From Streptomyces kebangsaanensis (GTDB lineage Bacteria; Actinomycetota; Actinomycetes; Streptomycetales; Streptomycetaceae), in NCBI RefSeq assembly GCF_001906585.1, contig NZ_JUJA01000137.1:37910-80855 (forward strand): a stretch of DNA of 42,946 nucleotides, in the 5' to 3' direction. Positions 22,348 to 30,481 of the stretch are shown here, piece after piece (position 1 is the stretch's first letter; every line of letters starts with the position of its first letter). Made by a program: the position numbers and the translations under genes. The notes under the pieces are model-generated. The model made no database searches. It worked only from the letters and a program-made list of their open reading frames with translations, and was not told where the DNA came from.

Positions 22348-23418
22348 TCACCGCTGTCCCGGCGCGACCCGCGTCGGGACAGTCGTCGGTACTTCCCGAC
22401 CGCTCCGGGCGCGCGAGAAGACCCAGGCGGCCAGCACTGCGGCCAAGCAGACGGCTCCCGAGACAGACAGGGCGCCACGGGCCCCCGACCGTTCGGCCAG
22501 CCAGCCGGTGAGCAGCGCGCCGAAGGGAGCCGTTCCTTGGAAAATGAGGGTGTACTGACTTCGGCGCTTTGAGGTCACGGTGGTGACAGTCCGGTCTCGG
22601 CCAGGAAGCCGTCGAGTGTCGTGGGCCGGTACTGCAGGCTCTTGAGCCGATTGCGGACCAAGGACGCGAGCCGGCCCACCGTTCCGGCGGTGAGGTTGGC
22701 CAGGCTTCTCTTGCACTGCGACCACACACCCTCCACCGGATTCAACTCCGGCGCATACGCGAACAGCAAGAAGTCCGTCAACCAGGTCCGCACGGCAACC
22801 AGTTGCTGCATCACCTTCGAGGTGTGGGTGCCCAACCGAGCCCAGACCAGGACGATCGGAGCCTTCACCAGCCGATGCGCGCTGTCGACCAAGTGGATGC
22901 AGCCGTTCTCCGACAGGCTGCACCACTCACCCTTGCCGCCGCGGTGGACCCGCAGGCGGTAGCACAGCCGGGTCCGCGACCCGGGCCGCATCGCGATCAG
23001 TCCCGCCATGGAGATCCGGCCCGAACTCCGGCGGCCGGACACCCTCACCAGCGGGGTGTGTCCGCGTCGGCCCCTGGGGGCACCCCCGGGCGGAGCCTGG
23101 GGGAGTGCGCCCCTGGCCAGCAGCAGCGGCCGGCCTCGTCCTCGAAGCAGATCCAGCCGCCATGAGCAGCCGCCTCTTGTCCAGGCGGTCGGCCATTCCG
23201 CCGCCCACCAGCGTCAGTAGCAGGACAGGCGTGAACTGGGCGGCCGTGACCACGCCCAGCGCTGTTGCGGATTCGCCGGTCATCCGCAGCACGAGCCAGT
23301 CCTGGGCGGTGAACATCATCCAGGTGCCGGCGACCGAAGCGAGCTGGCCCAGCGCGAAGAGCCGGAAGTTGCGTACCCACAGCGAGGCGGTCATGTTCCG
23401 CAGGAGCCCCGTACGCAT
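22348..23418 (-). pseudogene. MFS exporter gene, interrupted by an IS630 element and internally deleted
   Basis: The first 87 codons (23418 down to about 23158) encode the start of an MFS exporter: SLWVRNFRLFALGQLASVAG, then TAQDWLVLRMTG and GGGMADRLDKRRLLMAAG. The last about 65 codons (about 22545 to 22348) encode its C-terminal end (LIFQGTAPFGALLTGWLAER ... GALSVSGAVCLAAVLAAWVF). An IS630 fragment lies between, and roughly 250 residues of the transporter are gone. The ATG at 23418 overlaps the stop of the hydrolase gene (ATGA), so the ancestral gene was the last of the PKS operon. The intact MFS gene at 32269 may compensate. Confidence 0.8.
22545..23160 (-). mobile_element. IS630-family transposase remnant inside the MFS gene
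   Basis: The minus strand encodes the DDE core of an IS630 transposase: WICFEDEAGRCC at the upstream junction, then, after a frameshift near 23100, SGRISMAGLIAMRPGSRTRL, and the conserved YAPELNPVEGVWSQCKR ending at 22575. The N-terminal third is missing. The upstream junction fuses transporter codons (LLMAAG) directly to mid-transposase codons. The downstream end lies near a TA in GTACTG, and IS630 elements insert at TA. Confidence 0.75.
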
Positions 23419-24317
23419 CACGGTGCCCCCGCCTCCGCGAGCGCCAGGCACTCCTCCAGGAAGACGAGAACCCGCAGATGATAGGTGCGGGCTGTCCTCC
23501 CCAGGCTGATGTTGTGCCCCGCGTCCGCCAGGTGCTCGGTCCGGGTCAGCGGTGAGTTCAGCCGGGCCATCATGACCTTTACGGTCCGCGGGTCGCTGCG
23601 CCACCACCGCTCGTGTTCGGCGAAGGTGAAGCGCACCGGTACCCGGACGTCCCGAGCCACACGGGGATACACATCCGGCCAGCGGGATATCTCGCGGGCC
23701 TCCCGCTCCGGGACGGAGGTGACCAGCGCGCCGGCGAGCTGAAAGGTTCCGGGTGGATAGAGCGCCAGCGGACCCCAGTGCATCCGGTGGGGATGGCGGC
23801 CGTCACCCATGGTCAGTTCCTGCGGGGACACGGCCCACCGGTCGCCGATGCCGGAAACATCCACCCCCAGCAGCCCGCCTTCCGTCCAGCGTGCCGCTGT
23901 GCACAGTGCTGCCTTCCCGCCCAGGGAGTGTCCGACGAGGAGGACACCCGCATCGCAGGAACGGCTCAGCCGGTACGTCGTCACCGCGGCAAGCAGGCAC
24001 TCTGCCTGCTCCGCCAGCCCCATGCCCTCGGGTAGTTGCGCGGCCGAACGGCCGTAACCGGGGCGGTCCAGCGCAAGGGCGGCGTACCCACAAGAGGCCG
24101 CCAGAGAGAGCAGTGAAGTGGCGGGGTCAGCCCGGCCGTGAAAGTACCCGGCCCGCATACCCCCTCCGTGGAGGGCGACCAGCAGGGCGCGAGGCCGGGA
24201 CTTCGGCTGCGCGAGCAGTCCGGAGAGGGTGATGCCGCCAGCCTCCAGGGTGATCTCGTGGACCGCGTGCTCGTCGCCGGATACCGGCGCGGCATTCGGA
24301 GGGCCGGGCAGGGACAT
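23418..24317 (-). CDS. Alpha/beta hydrolase in the PKS cluster
   Basis: A 299-residue alpha/beta hydrolase. The oxyanion region HGGGMRAGYFHGRAD, the nucleophile elbow VGHSLGGKAAL and a C-terminal His in LADAGHNISLGR are visible; the acid is probably in the RFTFAEHERWW segment. It has no signal peptide. It might act as a thioesterase, lactonase or hydrolase on the polyketide; the reaction cannot be told from sequence. GGGAGC lies eight bases before the ATG at 24317. It overlaps the broken MFS gene by ATGA. It lies downstream of the carboxyltransferase and a small ORF, separated from them by 148 bases that contain a hairpin. Confidence 0.75.
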   Translation of the reverse strand: MSLPGPPNAAPVSGDEHAVHEITLEAGGITLSGLLAQPKSRPRALLVALHGGGMRAGYFHGRADPATSLLSLAASCGYAALALDRPGYGRSAAQLPEGMGLAEQAECLLAAVTTYRLSRSCDAGVLLVGHSLGGKAALCTAARWTEGGLLGVDVSGIGDRWAVSPQELTMGDGRHPHRMHWGPLALYPPGTFQLAGALVTSVPEREAREISRWPDVYPRVARDVRVPVRFTFAEHERWWRSDPRTVKVMMARLNSPLTRTEHLADAGHNISLGRTARTYHLRVLVFLEECLALAEAGAP

Positions 24318-24360
24318 GGTGACAGCTCCCTCGTCGGACGGGCCGGCAGGAGTACCGGTG

Positions 24361-24403
24361 TGCGGCGGACCGTCAGAACGCCGGTCCGGTGAATTCCGCC
24401 GCA
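24361..24403 (-). promoter_or_regulatory. Nested inverted repeats upstream of the hydrolase gene
   Basis: Two nested perfect repeats: nine-base outer arms (TGCGGCGGA at 24361-24369 with its complement at 24395-24403) and seven-base inner arms (CGGACCG at 24366-24372 with 24382-24388). They sit 44 bases before the hydrolase start and could be an attenuator or weak terminator after the small acidic ORF. Confidence 0.4.
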
Positions 24404-24465
24404 TCGTGGAATTATGTGACTTCCTTGCGCGAAGGCCTCTATGCCATCGCCCTTCTGTATTCACG

Positions 24466-24606
24466 TCAGTCGAGACCCCGTACGATGTGCGGCTCGAAGA
24501 CGAATTCGTCCTCGTCGTCCAGAGCGCCTGTGGGAACCAGCGGAATACGGCTGTCGTGGTTCCCGTTTTCCCCGGTCTCTTTCTCAGGGTCTCCCTCGTG
24601 GTTCAC
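24466..24606 (-). CDS. Small acidic protein of 46 residues, unassigned
   Basis: The GTG start at 24606 has an ideal GAGGAG six bases upstream, which is the main evidence for the gene. The product has about thirteen acidic residues against three Lys/Arg, including the run DDEDE, and ends in IVRGLD. It has no membrane segment and only one aromatic-rich spot (FVF). It lies 66 bases after the carboxyltransferase stop, the position where acyl-CoA carboxylase epsilon subunits are often found. Its ending vaguely recalls the VVRG motif that opens epsilon domains, but the rest does not fit. It could be an epsilon-like accessory, a peptide precursor or a regulator. An in-frame ATG at 24654 lacks a good ribosome site. 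Confidence 0.5.
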   Translation of the reverse strand: MNHEGDPEKETGENGNHDSRIPLVPTGALDDEDEFVFEPHIVRGLD

Positions 24607-24672
24607 CGAAATCTCCTCAGGATGGAAGAGGCTATGGGATGGCCGGCGGTTCATGAAGTCTTCGCCGTTGAC

Positions 24673-26247
24673 TCACTGCGGCAGATTGCCGTGTTTGCGG
24701 ATCGGCAAGTCGGACTGTTTGTCGCGCAGCATGGCCAGCGAGCGAACGATGACCTGCCGGGTCTCGGAAGGGTCGATGACGTCGTCGACGAGACCACGCT
24801 CGGCTGCGTAGTACGGGTGCATCAACTCGTCCCGGTACTCCTGGATTCTGCGGGCCCGTATCTCCTCGGGATCCTCGGCGGTCGTGATCTCCTTGCGGAA
24901 GATGACGTTGGCCGCGCCCTCCGCGCCCATGACGGCGATCTCGTTGCCCGGCCAGGCCAGAGCCAGGTCCGCGCCGATGGAACGGGAGTCCATGACGATG
25001 TACGCCCCGCCGTACGCCTTGCGCAGCACCAGGGAGATCCGGGGAACGGTCGCGTTGCAGCAGGCGTGCAGGAGTTTCGCTCCGCGCCGGATGATGCCGT
25101 TGTGCTCCTGGGTGACACCGGGCAGGAAGCCCGGCACATCCACCATGGTGACCAACGGAATACTGAAGGCGTCGCAGAACTGCACGAAGCGCGCAGCCTT
25201 CTCACTGGCGTCGATGTCGAGTACGCCGGCTGACGACGCGGACTGGTTGGCGACGATTCCGGCTACCTCCCCGCCGAACCGTGCCAGGACGCATACGATG
25301 TTCCGCGCCCAGTCCGGGTGGACGTCGAAGAACTCACCGTCATCGACGATCTCCTTGATGACTGCTCGTACGTCGTAGCTGCGGCCGGGATCGACGGGGA
25401 CGAGGTCCAGCAGTGCCTCGGTAGAGCGGGTGGCGGGATCACCGGTGTGGGCGGACGGCGGCAGCTCCCGGTTGTTGGACGGCAGCAATGAGAGCAGATA
25501 GCGCACATCCGTCAGGCAGGTCTCCTCGTCGTCGTAGGCGCCGTGGCACACCCCGGAGACCGTCGCGTGGACGTCGGCACCGCCCAAGCCGTTCTGGTTG
25601 ATGTCCTCTCCGGTTACCGTCCTCACCACGTCCGGTCCGGTGATGAACATCTGGGACGTGTCCCGAACCATGAAGACGAAGTCGGTGAGGGCCGGCGAGT
25701 ACGCCGCTCCCCCCGCGCAGGGGCCCAGCATCACACTGATCTGCGGGATCACTCCGGACGTCTTTGTGTTGCGCCGGAAAATGCCACCGTAACCGGCGAG
25801 CGCGGACACGCCTTCCTGGATGCGAGCCCCGGCGCCGTCGTTGAGCGACACCAGCGGTGCCCCCACCGCCATGGCCATGTCCATGATCTTGTGGATCTTC
25901 TCCGCGTGCGCCTCTCCGAGGGCTCCGCCGAAGACCCGGAAGTCGTGGGCGTAGACAAAGACGGTACGACCTTCGGCCGTGCCCCAACCCGTGATCACGC
26001 CGTCGCCACAGGGCCTCTTGGCCTTGAGGCCGAACCCTCTCGCCCGGTGTCGGCGCAGCGGCTCCACTTCGGTGAACGAGCCCTTGTCCAGGAGCAGTTC
26101 AATGCGCTCGTGCGGCGTCAGCTTGCCCCGGGCGTGCTGCTTTCGGGTGGCCTCGGTGTCGGGGCCCTGTCGTGCGGCCTCCTTGCGCGCGGCGAGTTCC
26201 GCCAGTCGCCGCGTGTGCGGTGCAGCGGTGTCATCGATGACGGTCAT
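24673..26247 (-). CDS. Acyl-CoA carboxylase carboxyltransferase (beta) subunit, probably acetyl-CoA type
   Basis: A 524-residue carboxyltransferase of the AccB/PccB family. It transfers the carboxyl group from carboxybiotin to an acyl-CoA. The family blocks are present: ARGKLTPHERIELLLD, FGGALGEAHAEKIHKIMDMA, the N-terminal oxyanion GAGARIQEGV, LGPCAGGAAYSPALTDF and the C-terminal VPGFLPGVTQE. The specificity residue known from Streptomyces coelicolor enzymes (Asp in PccB, Ile in AccB) is I417 in GGAYIVMDS, predicting acetyl-CoA use and malonyl-CoA output for the PKS. ATG at 26247 has GAGGAGG three bases upstream. A biotin-carboxylase subunit is encoded at the other end of the cluster. A hairpin separates it from the ACP gene. 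Confidence 0.9.
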   Translation of the reverse strand: MTVIDDTAAPHTRRLAELAARKEAARQGPDTEATRKQHARGKLTPHERIELLLDKGSFTEVEPLRRHRARGFGLKAKRPCGDGVITGWGTAEGRTVFVYAHDFRVFGGALGEAHAEKIHKIMDMAMAVGAPLVSLNDGAGARIQEGVSALAGYGGIFRRNTKTSGVIPQISVMLGPCAGGAAYSPALTDFVFMVRDTSQMFITGPDVVRTVTGEDINQNGLGGADVHATVSGVCHGAYDDEETCLTDVRYLLSLLPSNNRELPPSAHTGDPATRSTEALLDLVPVDPGRSYDVRAVIKEIVDDGEFFDVHPDWARNIVCVLARFGGEVAGIVANQSASSAGVLDIDASEKAARFVQFCDAFSIPLVTMVDVPGFLPGVTQEHNGIIRRGAKLLHACCNATVPRISLVLRKAYGGAYIVMDSRSIGADLALAWPGNEIAVMGAEGAANVIFRKEITTAEDPEEIRARRIQEYRDELMHPYYAAERGLVDDVIDPSETRQVIVRSLAMLRDKQSDLPIRKHGNLPQ

Positions 26248-26365
26248 GGGCCTCCTCGGGATGCCATGGTCGGTTGCGCACCCACGGTAAGGTCCCGGTC
26301 CGCGGCCTGATGTCCGCACCGGCGACGGCGAAAGGTGGCGCTGCGGCTTTGGGAGAAGTGTGCGT

Positions 26366-26398
26366 GCGCCGCGTTCCCGCGGCGCGGGAACGCGGCGC
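26366..26398 (-). terminator. Strong hairpin between ACP and carboxyltransferase genes
   Basis: Fifteen-base perfect arms (26366-26380 and 26384-26398) with a three-base loop, GC-only apart from a short TT/AA pair. It lies 73 bases after the ACP stop in the transcribed direction and probably ends or attenuates that unit. Confidence 0.65.
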
Positions 26399-26471
26399 GG
26401 AGCCGGCCCGCTCGTGTGCAGGATTCGTCGGCGCTCATACGGACGGGACGAAGCAGGCCCTCGACGGTGGT

Positions 26472-26744
26472 TCAGGCGGCCTGCGCGGCCAGGTGCGCGT
26501 TGACGGCCTCGATGAGGGCCCGGGGCGTAGTGGAGTCGTCCAGCACGGAGTCGTCCAGCGTGATGTTCCACCCCCGCTCGATCCGGCCGCCGGTTTCGAG
26601 CAGCGCGAGGGACTCATAGCCGAGATCCCCGAACTTCTTGTCGAGGATGTCGTCGCCGAGATCGGTGCCTTCCTCGGCGCCCGCGCTTTCGAGGAGGATG
26701 CGCCGAAGGTCGTCCAGGGTGAAGACGGAACCGCTCATGTGCAT
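26472..26744 (-). CDS. Type II PKS acyl carrier protein
   Basis: A 90-residue acyl carrier protein. The phosphopantetheine site is S45 in the diagnostic motif DLGYESLALLE, preceded by the acidic LGDDILDKKFG region of aromatic-polyketide ACPs. It carries the growing poly-beta-keto chain for the KS/CLF pair. ATG at 26744 is chosen, since AAGG lies about six bases upstream; the second ATG at 26738 would remove two residues. The gene is unusually placed: not next to the CLF but behind the ketoreductase, aromatase and FMN reductase genes, and between two strong hairpins, so its dosage may be set separately from the ketosynthase. Confidence 0.95.
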   Translation of the reverse strand: MHMSGSVFTLDDLRRILLESAGAEEGTDLGDDILDKKFGDLGYESLALLETGGRIERGWNITLDDSVLDDSTTPRALIEAVNAHLAAQAA

Positions 26745-26791
26745 GTGTCCCTTCGAGGGGTGGTTGGTTTCCGGGCCGTAGCGGGTGGTGT

Positions 26792-27376
26792 CTAGGTGGT
26801 GTAGGGGCGCCGGTTCCTGGCTTCGCCGAGGGACTGGGCCCACCAGAGGAGCTGCTCGAGCATGATCTTCGCCGCGTGGTTGCAGCCCTGGGGGTCGCAC
26901 GGTTCGCCGTGCTCGTCGAACTGCTCCCAGACGTCAGGGAAACTGACGCCGTCCCGGATCGTGACGGCGTGCAGTTCGGAGAAGACCAGCCTCAGCTGTT
27001 CCACGGCCCGCAGTCCCCCGGACCGGCCCCCGTACGACACGAATCCGACCGGCTTGGCGTGCCACTCGGTCGTGTGCCAGTCGATGGCAGATTTCAGGAC
27101 CGCCGGATAGGCGTGGTTGTACTCCGCCGTCACCACGACGAAGGCATGCGCCGCCGCCAGACAGGGGCTCACCGCCGCCAGACGGCGGGCCGCGTCGGTA
27201 TCCGGTGGCCGGGTGATCACGACGGGGAGCGGATCGGCGGCGAGATCGAGGACGTCGATGTCGAACTGGCCGAAGGCTTCGGCTTCCCTGCGAAACCACC
27301 GTACGACGGCGGGACCGGTACGGCTGCTGGGCGGGCTGCCGGACAGCACGGCGAGGCGGACGCGTCCTTGTGACAT
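26792..27376 (-). CDS. NAD(P)H-dependent FMN reductase (flavodoxin-like fold)
   Basis: A 194-residue member of the FMN_red family. The phosphate-binding loop SGSPPSSRTG follows the first strand. The flavin motif appears as TAEYNHAYPAVLKSAIDW, and SYGGRSGGLRAVEQLR matches the family. It would reduce FMN with NAD(P)H and supply it to a monooxygenase. Likely clients in the cluster are the ActVA-ORF5-like enzyme and the luciferase-like enzyme. In actinorhodin this job is done by ActVB, a different fold, so this may be a non-homologous replacement. The start has AAAGG seven bases upstream. It is 47 bases from the ACP gene and preceded by a strong hairpin. Confidence 0.85.
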   Translation of the reverse strand: MSQGRVRLAVLSGSPPSSRTGPAVVRWFRREAEAFGQFDIDVLDLAADPLPVVITRPPDTDAARRLAAVSPCLAAAHAFVVVTAEYNHAYPAVLKSAIDWHTTEWHAKPVGFVSYGGRSGGLRAVEQLRLVFSELHAVTIRDGVSFPDVWEQFDEHGEPCDPQGCNHAAKIMLEQLLWWAQSLGEARNRRPYTT

Positions 27377-27431
27377 GGCTGGCCTTTCGGGAAGGGCAAT
27401 GGCCGGATGCCGGTGACCGGTGTCAGTGGTA

Positions 27432-27468
27432 TCCGGGGTGGCACCGGGGTTTCCGGTGCCACCCCGGA
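27432..27468 (-). terminator. Strong hairpin between aromatase and FMN reductase genes
   Basis: Sixteen-base perfect arms (27432-27447 with 27453-27468, beginning TCCGGGGTGGCACCGG) with a five-base loop, starting five bases after the aromatase stop. There is no U-run. It probably terminates or attenuates the KS-CLF-KR-ARO transcript before the FMN reductase and ACP genes. Confidence 0.7.
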
Positions 27469-27473
27469 CGGGG

Positions 27474-28418
27474 TCAGCGCCTGCTCTCCGCGTACGCCTT
27501 GGCGTGGTTGAGGGTGGCGAGACTGTTGGTGCTCAGCGCGGTGCGCACGTACTCTCGTGCATCGTCGACGGTGGCCGACCCACCGAGGACGGCGGTGATG
27601 TTCGCGGTGTTCAGCACAACGGTGTGCTGGGAGGTGGCCGCCACCCCATCGGTGTCCTCCCGGAAGGTCCAGACACCGGTGTGCAGGGTCATCAGCGCAG
27701 GCAGGGTGACCTGCTTGTACGCGATCCTGTGGTGCGGGAAGCAGACCCGGTAGGACTTCGTGGTGTGGGTGGAGCCGTCCTTGGCCCTGGTATCCATCTC
27801 CAGAACCTGCAGTCCGGGCTCGTCCTCGGTGAGGCGTACCGTGGCCACGTGCGGCAGCCTCTCGGACCACAGCTGGGCTTCGTTGATGAAGTCGTAGACG
27901 TCCTTGGCCGAGCCGTCGATCCGCACCGTGTCCTCGAATGAGAAGGTAACGTCCTCCGGTGCGTGCGCCAGTTCCACATTCGTCTTGAGGGCGGACAGCT
28001 CAGAGCGGGAGTTCCGGTCCACGGCCCGGTCGATCCACGCCAGGGACTCGGGGTCGTCCCCCACCGCGCGGTAGTCGTGCAGCAGCCGTACCCGGGACTC
28101 GGCCGGGGACAGCGGTTCGATGATCCACTCTCCGCCCATGGCCGCGACCGGCGGTGCGGAGACCTCCTGTCGGAAGCCGACCCGCAGGTTCTCGGGGTCG
28201 AGGACGCGACGTGAGGTCCAGTTCTTCGCCTCGCCGTTGGCTGTGGCCCAGATCCGGATGCGCTCGCTGTTCCCCGACTGCTCCACCTGGTCGACGTACA
28301 GGGTGGGCGGGAAGATCCGAGGCCAGTTGCCGACCTCGGCGATCAGCCGGTAGACGGCCTGTGCCGGGGCCGCGACGGTGATCGTGTGCTCCACCTCTCG
28401 TGTACCGGGCTCGCTCAT
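27474..28418 (-). CDS. Didomain polyketide aromatase/cyclase (ActVII type, SRPBCC fold)
   Basis: A 314-residue protein with two START/SRPBCC domains (about 1-150 and 160-314), each opening with a strand typical of cyclases (HTITVAAPAQAVYRLIAEVG.W and FSFEDTVRIDGSAKDVYDFI). Didomain ARO/CYCs act after C9 ketoreduction and close and aromatise the first ring of reduced polyketides. That fits the ActIII-type ketoreductase encoded next to it. AAGGAG lies five bases before the ATG. The short gap to the ketoreductase gene (29 bases) and the order KS-CLF-KR-ARO point to one transcript, which a hairpin closes immediately after this gene. Confidence 0.93.
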   Translation of the reverse strand: MSEPGTREVEHTITVAAPAQAVYRLIAEVGNWPRIFPPTLYVDQVEQSGNSERIRIWATANGEAKNWTSRRVLDPENLRVGFRQEVSAPPVAAMGGEWIIEPLSPAESRVRLLHDYRAVGDDPESLAWIDRAVDRNSRSELSALKTNVELAHAPEDVTFSFEDTVRIDGSAKDVYDFINEAQLWSERLPHVATVRLTEDEPGLQVLEMDTRAKDGSTHTTKSYRVCFPHHRIAYKQVTLPALMTLHTGVWTFREDTDGVAATSQHTVVLNTANITAVLGGSATVDDAREYVRTALSTNSLATLNHAKAYAESRR

Positions 28419-28447
28419 ACATGCTCCTTGGTCTCGGTCCGGGTGGT

Positions 28448-29227
28448 TCAGAAGTTGCCGAGGCCGCCGCAGACGTTGAGCGCCTGCGCCGTGATCGAGG
28501 CGGCGGTGTCCGAGGCCAGATAGCCGACCAGCCCCGCGACCTCCTCCGGGGTCGAGTAGCGGCCGAGCGGGATCTTCGCCTGGAACTTGGCGAGCACTGT
28601 CTCCTCATCGGTCTGCCACGCCGTGGCATAGCCTTCCCGCACCCGCTGCGCCATGGGGGTCTCGACATATCCAGGACACACGGCGTTCACGGTGATGCCG
28701 GTGGGGGCCAGCTCGTTGCCGAGCGCTTTGGTGAAGCCGACCACTCCGTGCTTGGAGGCCGAGTACGGGGCGCCGAGCACCACGCCCTGCTTGCCGGCCG
28801 TGGAGGCGATGTTGATGATCCGGCCCCGGTTCTTGTGCCGCATCCGGCCGGTGTTGAGCACTTCACGGGTCGTCCGGAAGACGCTGTGGAGATTGGTGTC
28901 GATCACGTCGTGCCACAGTTCGTCGGTGATGTCGGCGGTGACCCCTCCTCCGCTCCGACCCGCGTTGTTCACGAGGACGTCCACGCTGCCGTAACGGGCA
29001 ACCGCGGTCCGGACGAACTCGTTCACACTGTCATCGGAGCGCACGTCGAGCGTCAGGCCATCGGCCGACCAGCCCTCCGCGCGGAGCTGCTTGACCGTCC
29101 CGGCCACCCCTTCCTGGCTGCGGGCGCCGATGAACACCTGATCTCCCCGGGTGGCGAAGAGCCGGGCGACGGCGAGACCGATGCCGCTGGTCGCCCCGGT
29201 GATCAGTACAAGACTCTGGGCAGGCAT
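28448..29227 (-). CDS. Polyketide C9 ketoreductase, ActIII type
   Basis: A 259-residue short-chain dehydrogenase highly similar to actinorhodin ketoreductase: TGATSGIG NADPH loop (10-17), N112, S142, Y155 and K159 of the catalytic tetrad, KQGVV, and the C-terminal SITAQALNVCGGLGNF. It reduces the C9 carbonyl of the nascent chain. The loop known in ActIII as P94-G-G, which steers stereochemistry, reads S92-G-G here, so proline is lost. It follows the CLF gene by 39 bases. The gene lies on the same transcript as KS-alpha, CLF and the aromatase. Confidence 0.94.
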   Translation of the reverse strand: MPAQSLVLITGATSGIGLAVARLFATRGDQVFIGARSQEGVAGTVKQLRAEGWSADGLTLDVRSDDSVNEFVRTAVARYGSVDVLVNNAGRSGGGVTADITDELWHDVIDTNLHSVFRTTREVLNTGRMRHKNRGRIINIASTAGKQGVVLGAPYSASKHGVVGFTKALGNELAPTGITVNAVCPGYVETPMAQRVREGYATAWQTDEETVLAKFQAKIPLGRYSTPEEVAGLVGYLASDTAASITAQALNVCGGLGNF

Positions 29228-29266
29228 GTGTGTCCGTTCTCGTGAGTGGTGGTGAGCCGGCGTCGT

Positions 29267-30481
29267 TCAGTCGGCGGCGGTGACGACCATCGCGGAGTTG
29301 AACCCTCCGTGTCCGCGGGCCAGGACGAGAGCAGTGCGCACATCGACGGCGCGCGGTCGGTCGGTGACCAGGTCGAGGCCGTAGGCGGTCATCGGTTCGA
29401 CATTGATGGTGGGCGGTATCAGGCCGTTGCCGATCGCGAGGAACGCCGATGCCAGGTCCAGGGGAGCGGCACCGGAGGAGAGGCGTCCGGTCATCGTCTT
29501 CGGCGCTGTGACCGGAACCCCCCGAAAGCCGAAGACGGTGTTGATCGCTGCCGCCTCCGTCTGGTCGTGCTCTGGTACGGCCGCCGCGTCGGCAAAAACC
29601 ACATCCACCTCGGAGGGGGACATACCCGCGTCCGCGAGAGCCAGCTCAATGGCCTTGCCCAGTCCCGGTGCGCGTCCGCTCCCCGGCTTCGGATCCATGG
29701 TCGCCCCGTAGCCGGCGACGCGTCCGTACGCTTTCGCACCGCGTTCCCGCGCTGCTGCGGCGTCCTCCAGGACCAGGATCGCGCCGCCCTCCCCAGGGAC
29801 GTGTCCCGCCGCCTCGGCGTCGAAGGGCAGATAGGCGCGGGCGGGTTCCTCGCTGCGGCTCAGCCGTCCGCCGGCGAGCTGGGCCACCCAGCCCCACGGG
29901 CAGAGCGAGGCGTCGATGGCTCCGGAGACGACCAGCGGCGTGCCCTTGCGTATCTGCCGCCGGGCCTGTGCCACCGCGTCGAGGCCGCCTGCCTGATCGC
30001 TGACGACGACACCGCTGGGGCCCTTCATGCCGTTGCGGATGGAGATCTGGCCGCTGTTGACGGCGTAGAACCAGGCGAAGGACTGGTAAGCGCTCACATA
30101 CCTGCTTCCCTGAGCCCAAAGCTTGCGCAACTCGTTCTGCCCGAACTCGAATCCGCCCGAGGAACTCGCCGTGACCACACCCATGTCGAAGGCGGGCTGC
30201 TCCTGCGGGCGTATTCCGGCGTCGGCCAGCGCCCAGTCGGCGGCGGCCAGGGCCAGCCGGGTCATCCGGTCGGTCTGCGGAAGCAGCCGGCCGGGCAGGT
30301 GGTCCTCAGCCACGAAGCCCGGCACCTCACCGGCCAGACGGGACGGGTAGGGAGCCGGATCGAACCGGGTGATTCGCCCTATGCCGCTCTTGCCGCCGCA
30401 GACGGCTTCCCAGTAGTCCTGCGTGCCGAGTCCGTTGGGTGCCGCGACCCCCAGTCCGGTCACCAACACCGTGGCCGTCAT
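29267..30481 (-). CDS. Type II PKS chain length factor (KS-beta)
   Basis: A 404-residue ketosynthase homologue in which the active-site Cys is Gln (Q163 in [11 protein letters not shown]), the mark of a chain length factor. It pairs with KS-alpha, decarboxylates malonyl-ACP and forms half of the chain cavity. The gatekeeper region reads SSGGF111EFG114QNEL118RKLW. In the octaketide actinorhodin CLF the matching residues are Phe, Thr and Phe (109, 112, 116). Gly and Leu here widen the pocket and resemble the tetracenomycin (decaketide) type at one position. A chain longer than 16 carbons is therefore possible. Its ATG overlaps the KS-alpha stop (ATGA), ensuring equal synthesis. Confidence 0.95.
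   Translation of the reverse strand: MTATVLVTGLGVAAPNGLGTQDYWEAVCGGKSGIGRITRFDPAPYPSRLAGEVPGFVAEDHLPGRLLPQTDRMTRLALAAADWALADAGIRPQEQPAFDMGVVTASSSGGFEFGQNELRKLWAQGSRYVSAYQSFAWFYAVNSGQISIRNGMKGPSGVVVSDQAGGLDAVAQARRQIRKGTPLVVSGAIDASLCPWGWVAQLAGGRLSRSEEPARAYLPFDAEAAGHVPGEGGAILVLEDAAAARERGAKAYGRVAGYGATMDPKPGSGRAPGLGKAIELALADAGMSPSEVDVVFADAAAVPEHDQTEAAAINTVFGFRGVPVTAPKTMTGRLSSGAAPLDLASAFLAIGNGLIPPTINVEPMTAYGLDLVTDRPRAVDVRTALVLARGHGGFNSAMVVTAAD

Noticed and set aside
23045..23380. A 111-codon minus-strand frame containing FEDEAG
   Set aside because: It is one frame of the frameshifted IS630 remnant joined to out-of-frame MFS sequence, not a separate gene.
26366..26398. Attachment site or IS end (long GC palindrome near the ACP gene)
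   Set aside because: No transposase or integrase is near and no second copy was found; position after a stop codon fits a terminator.
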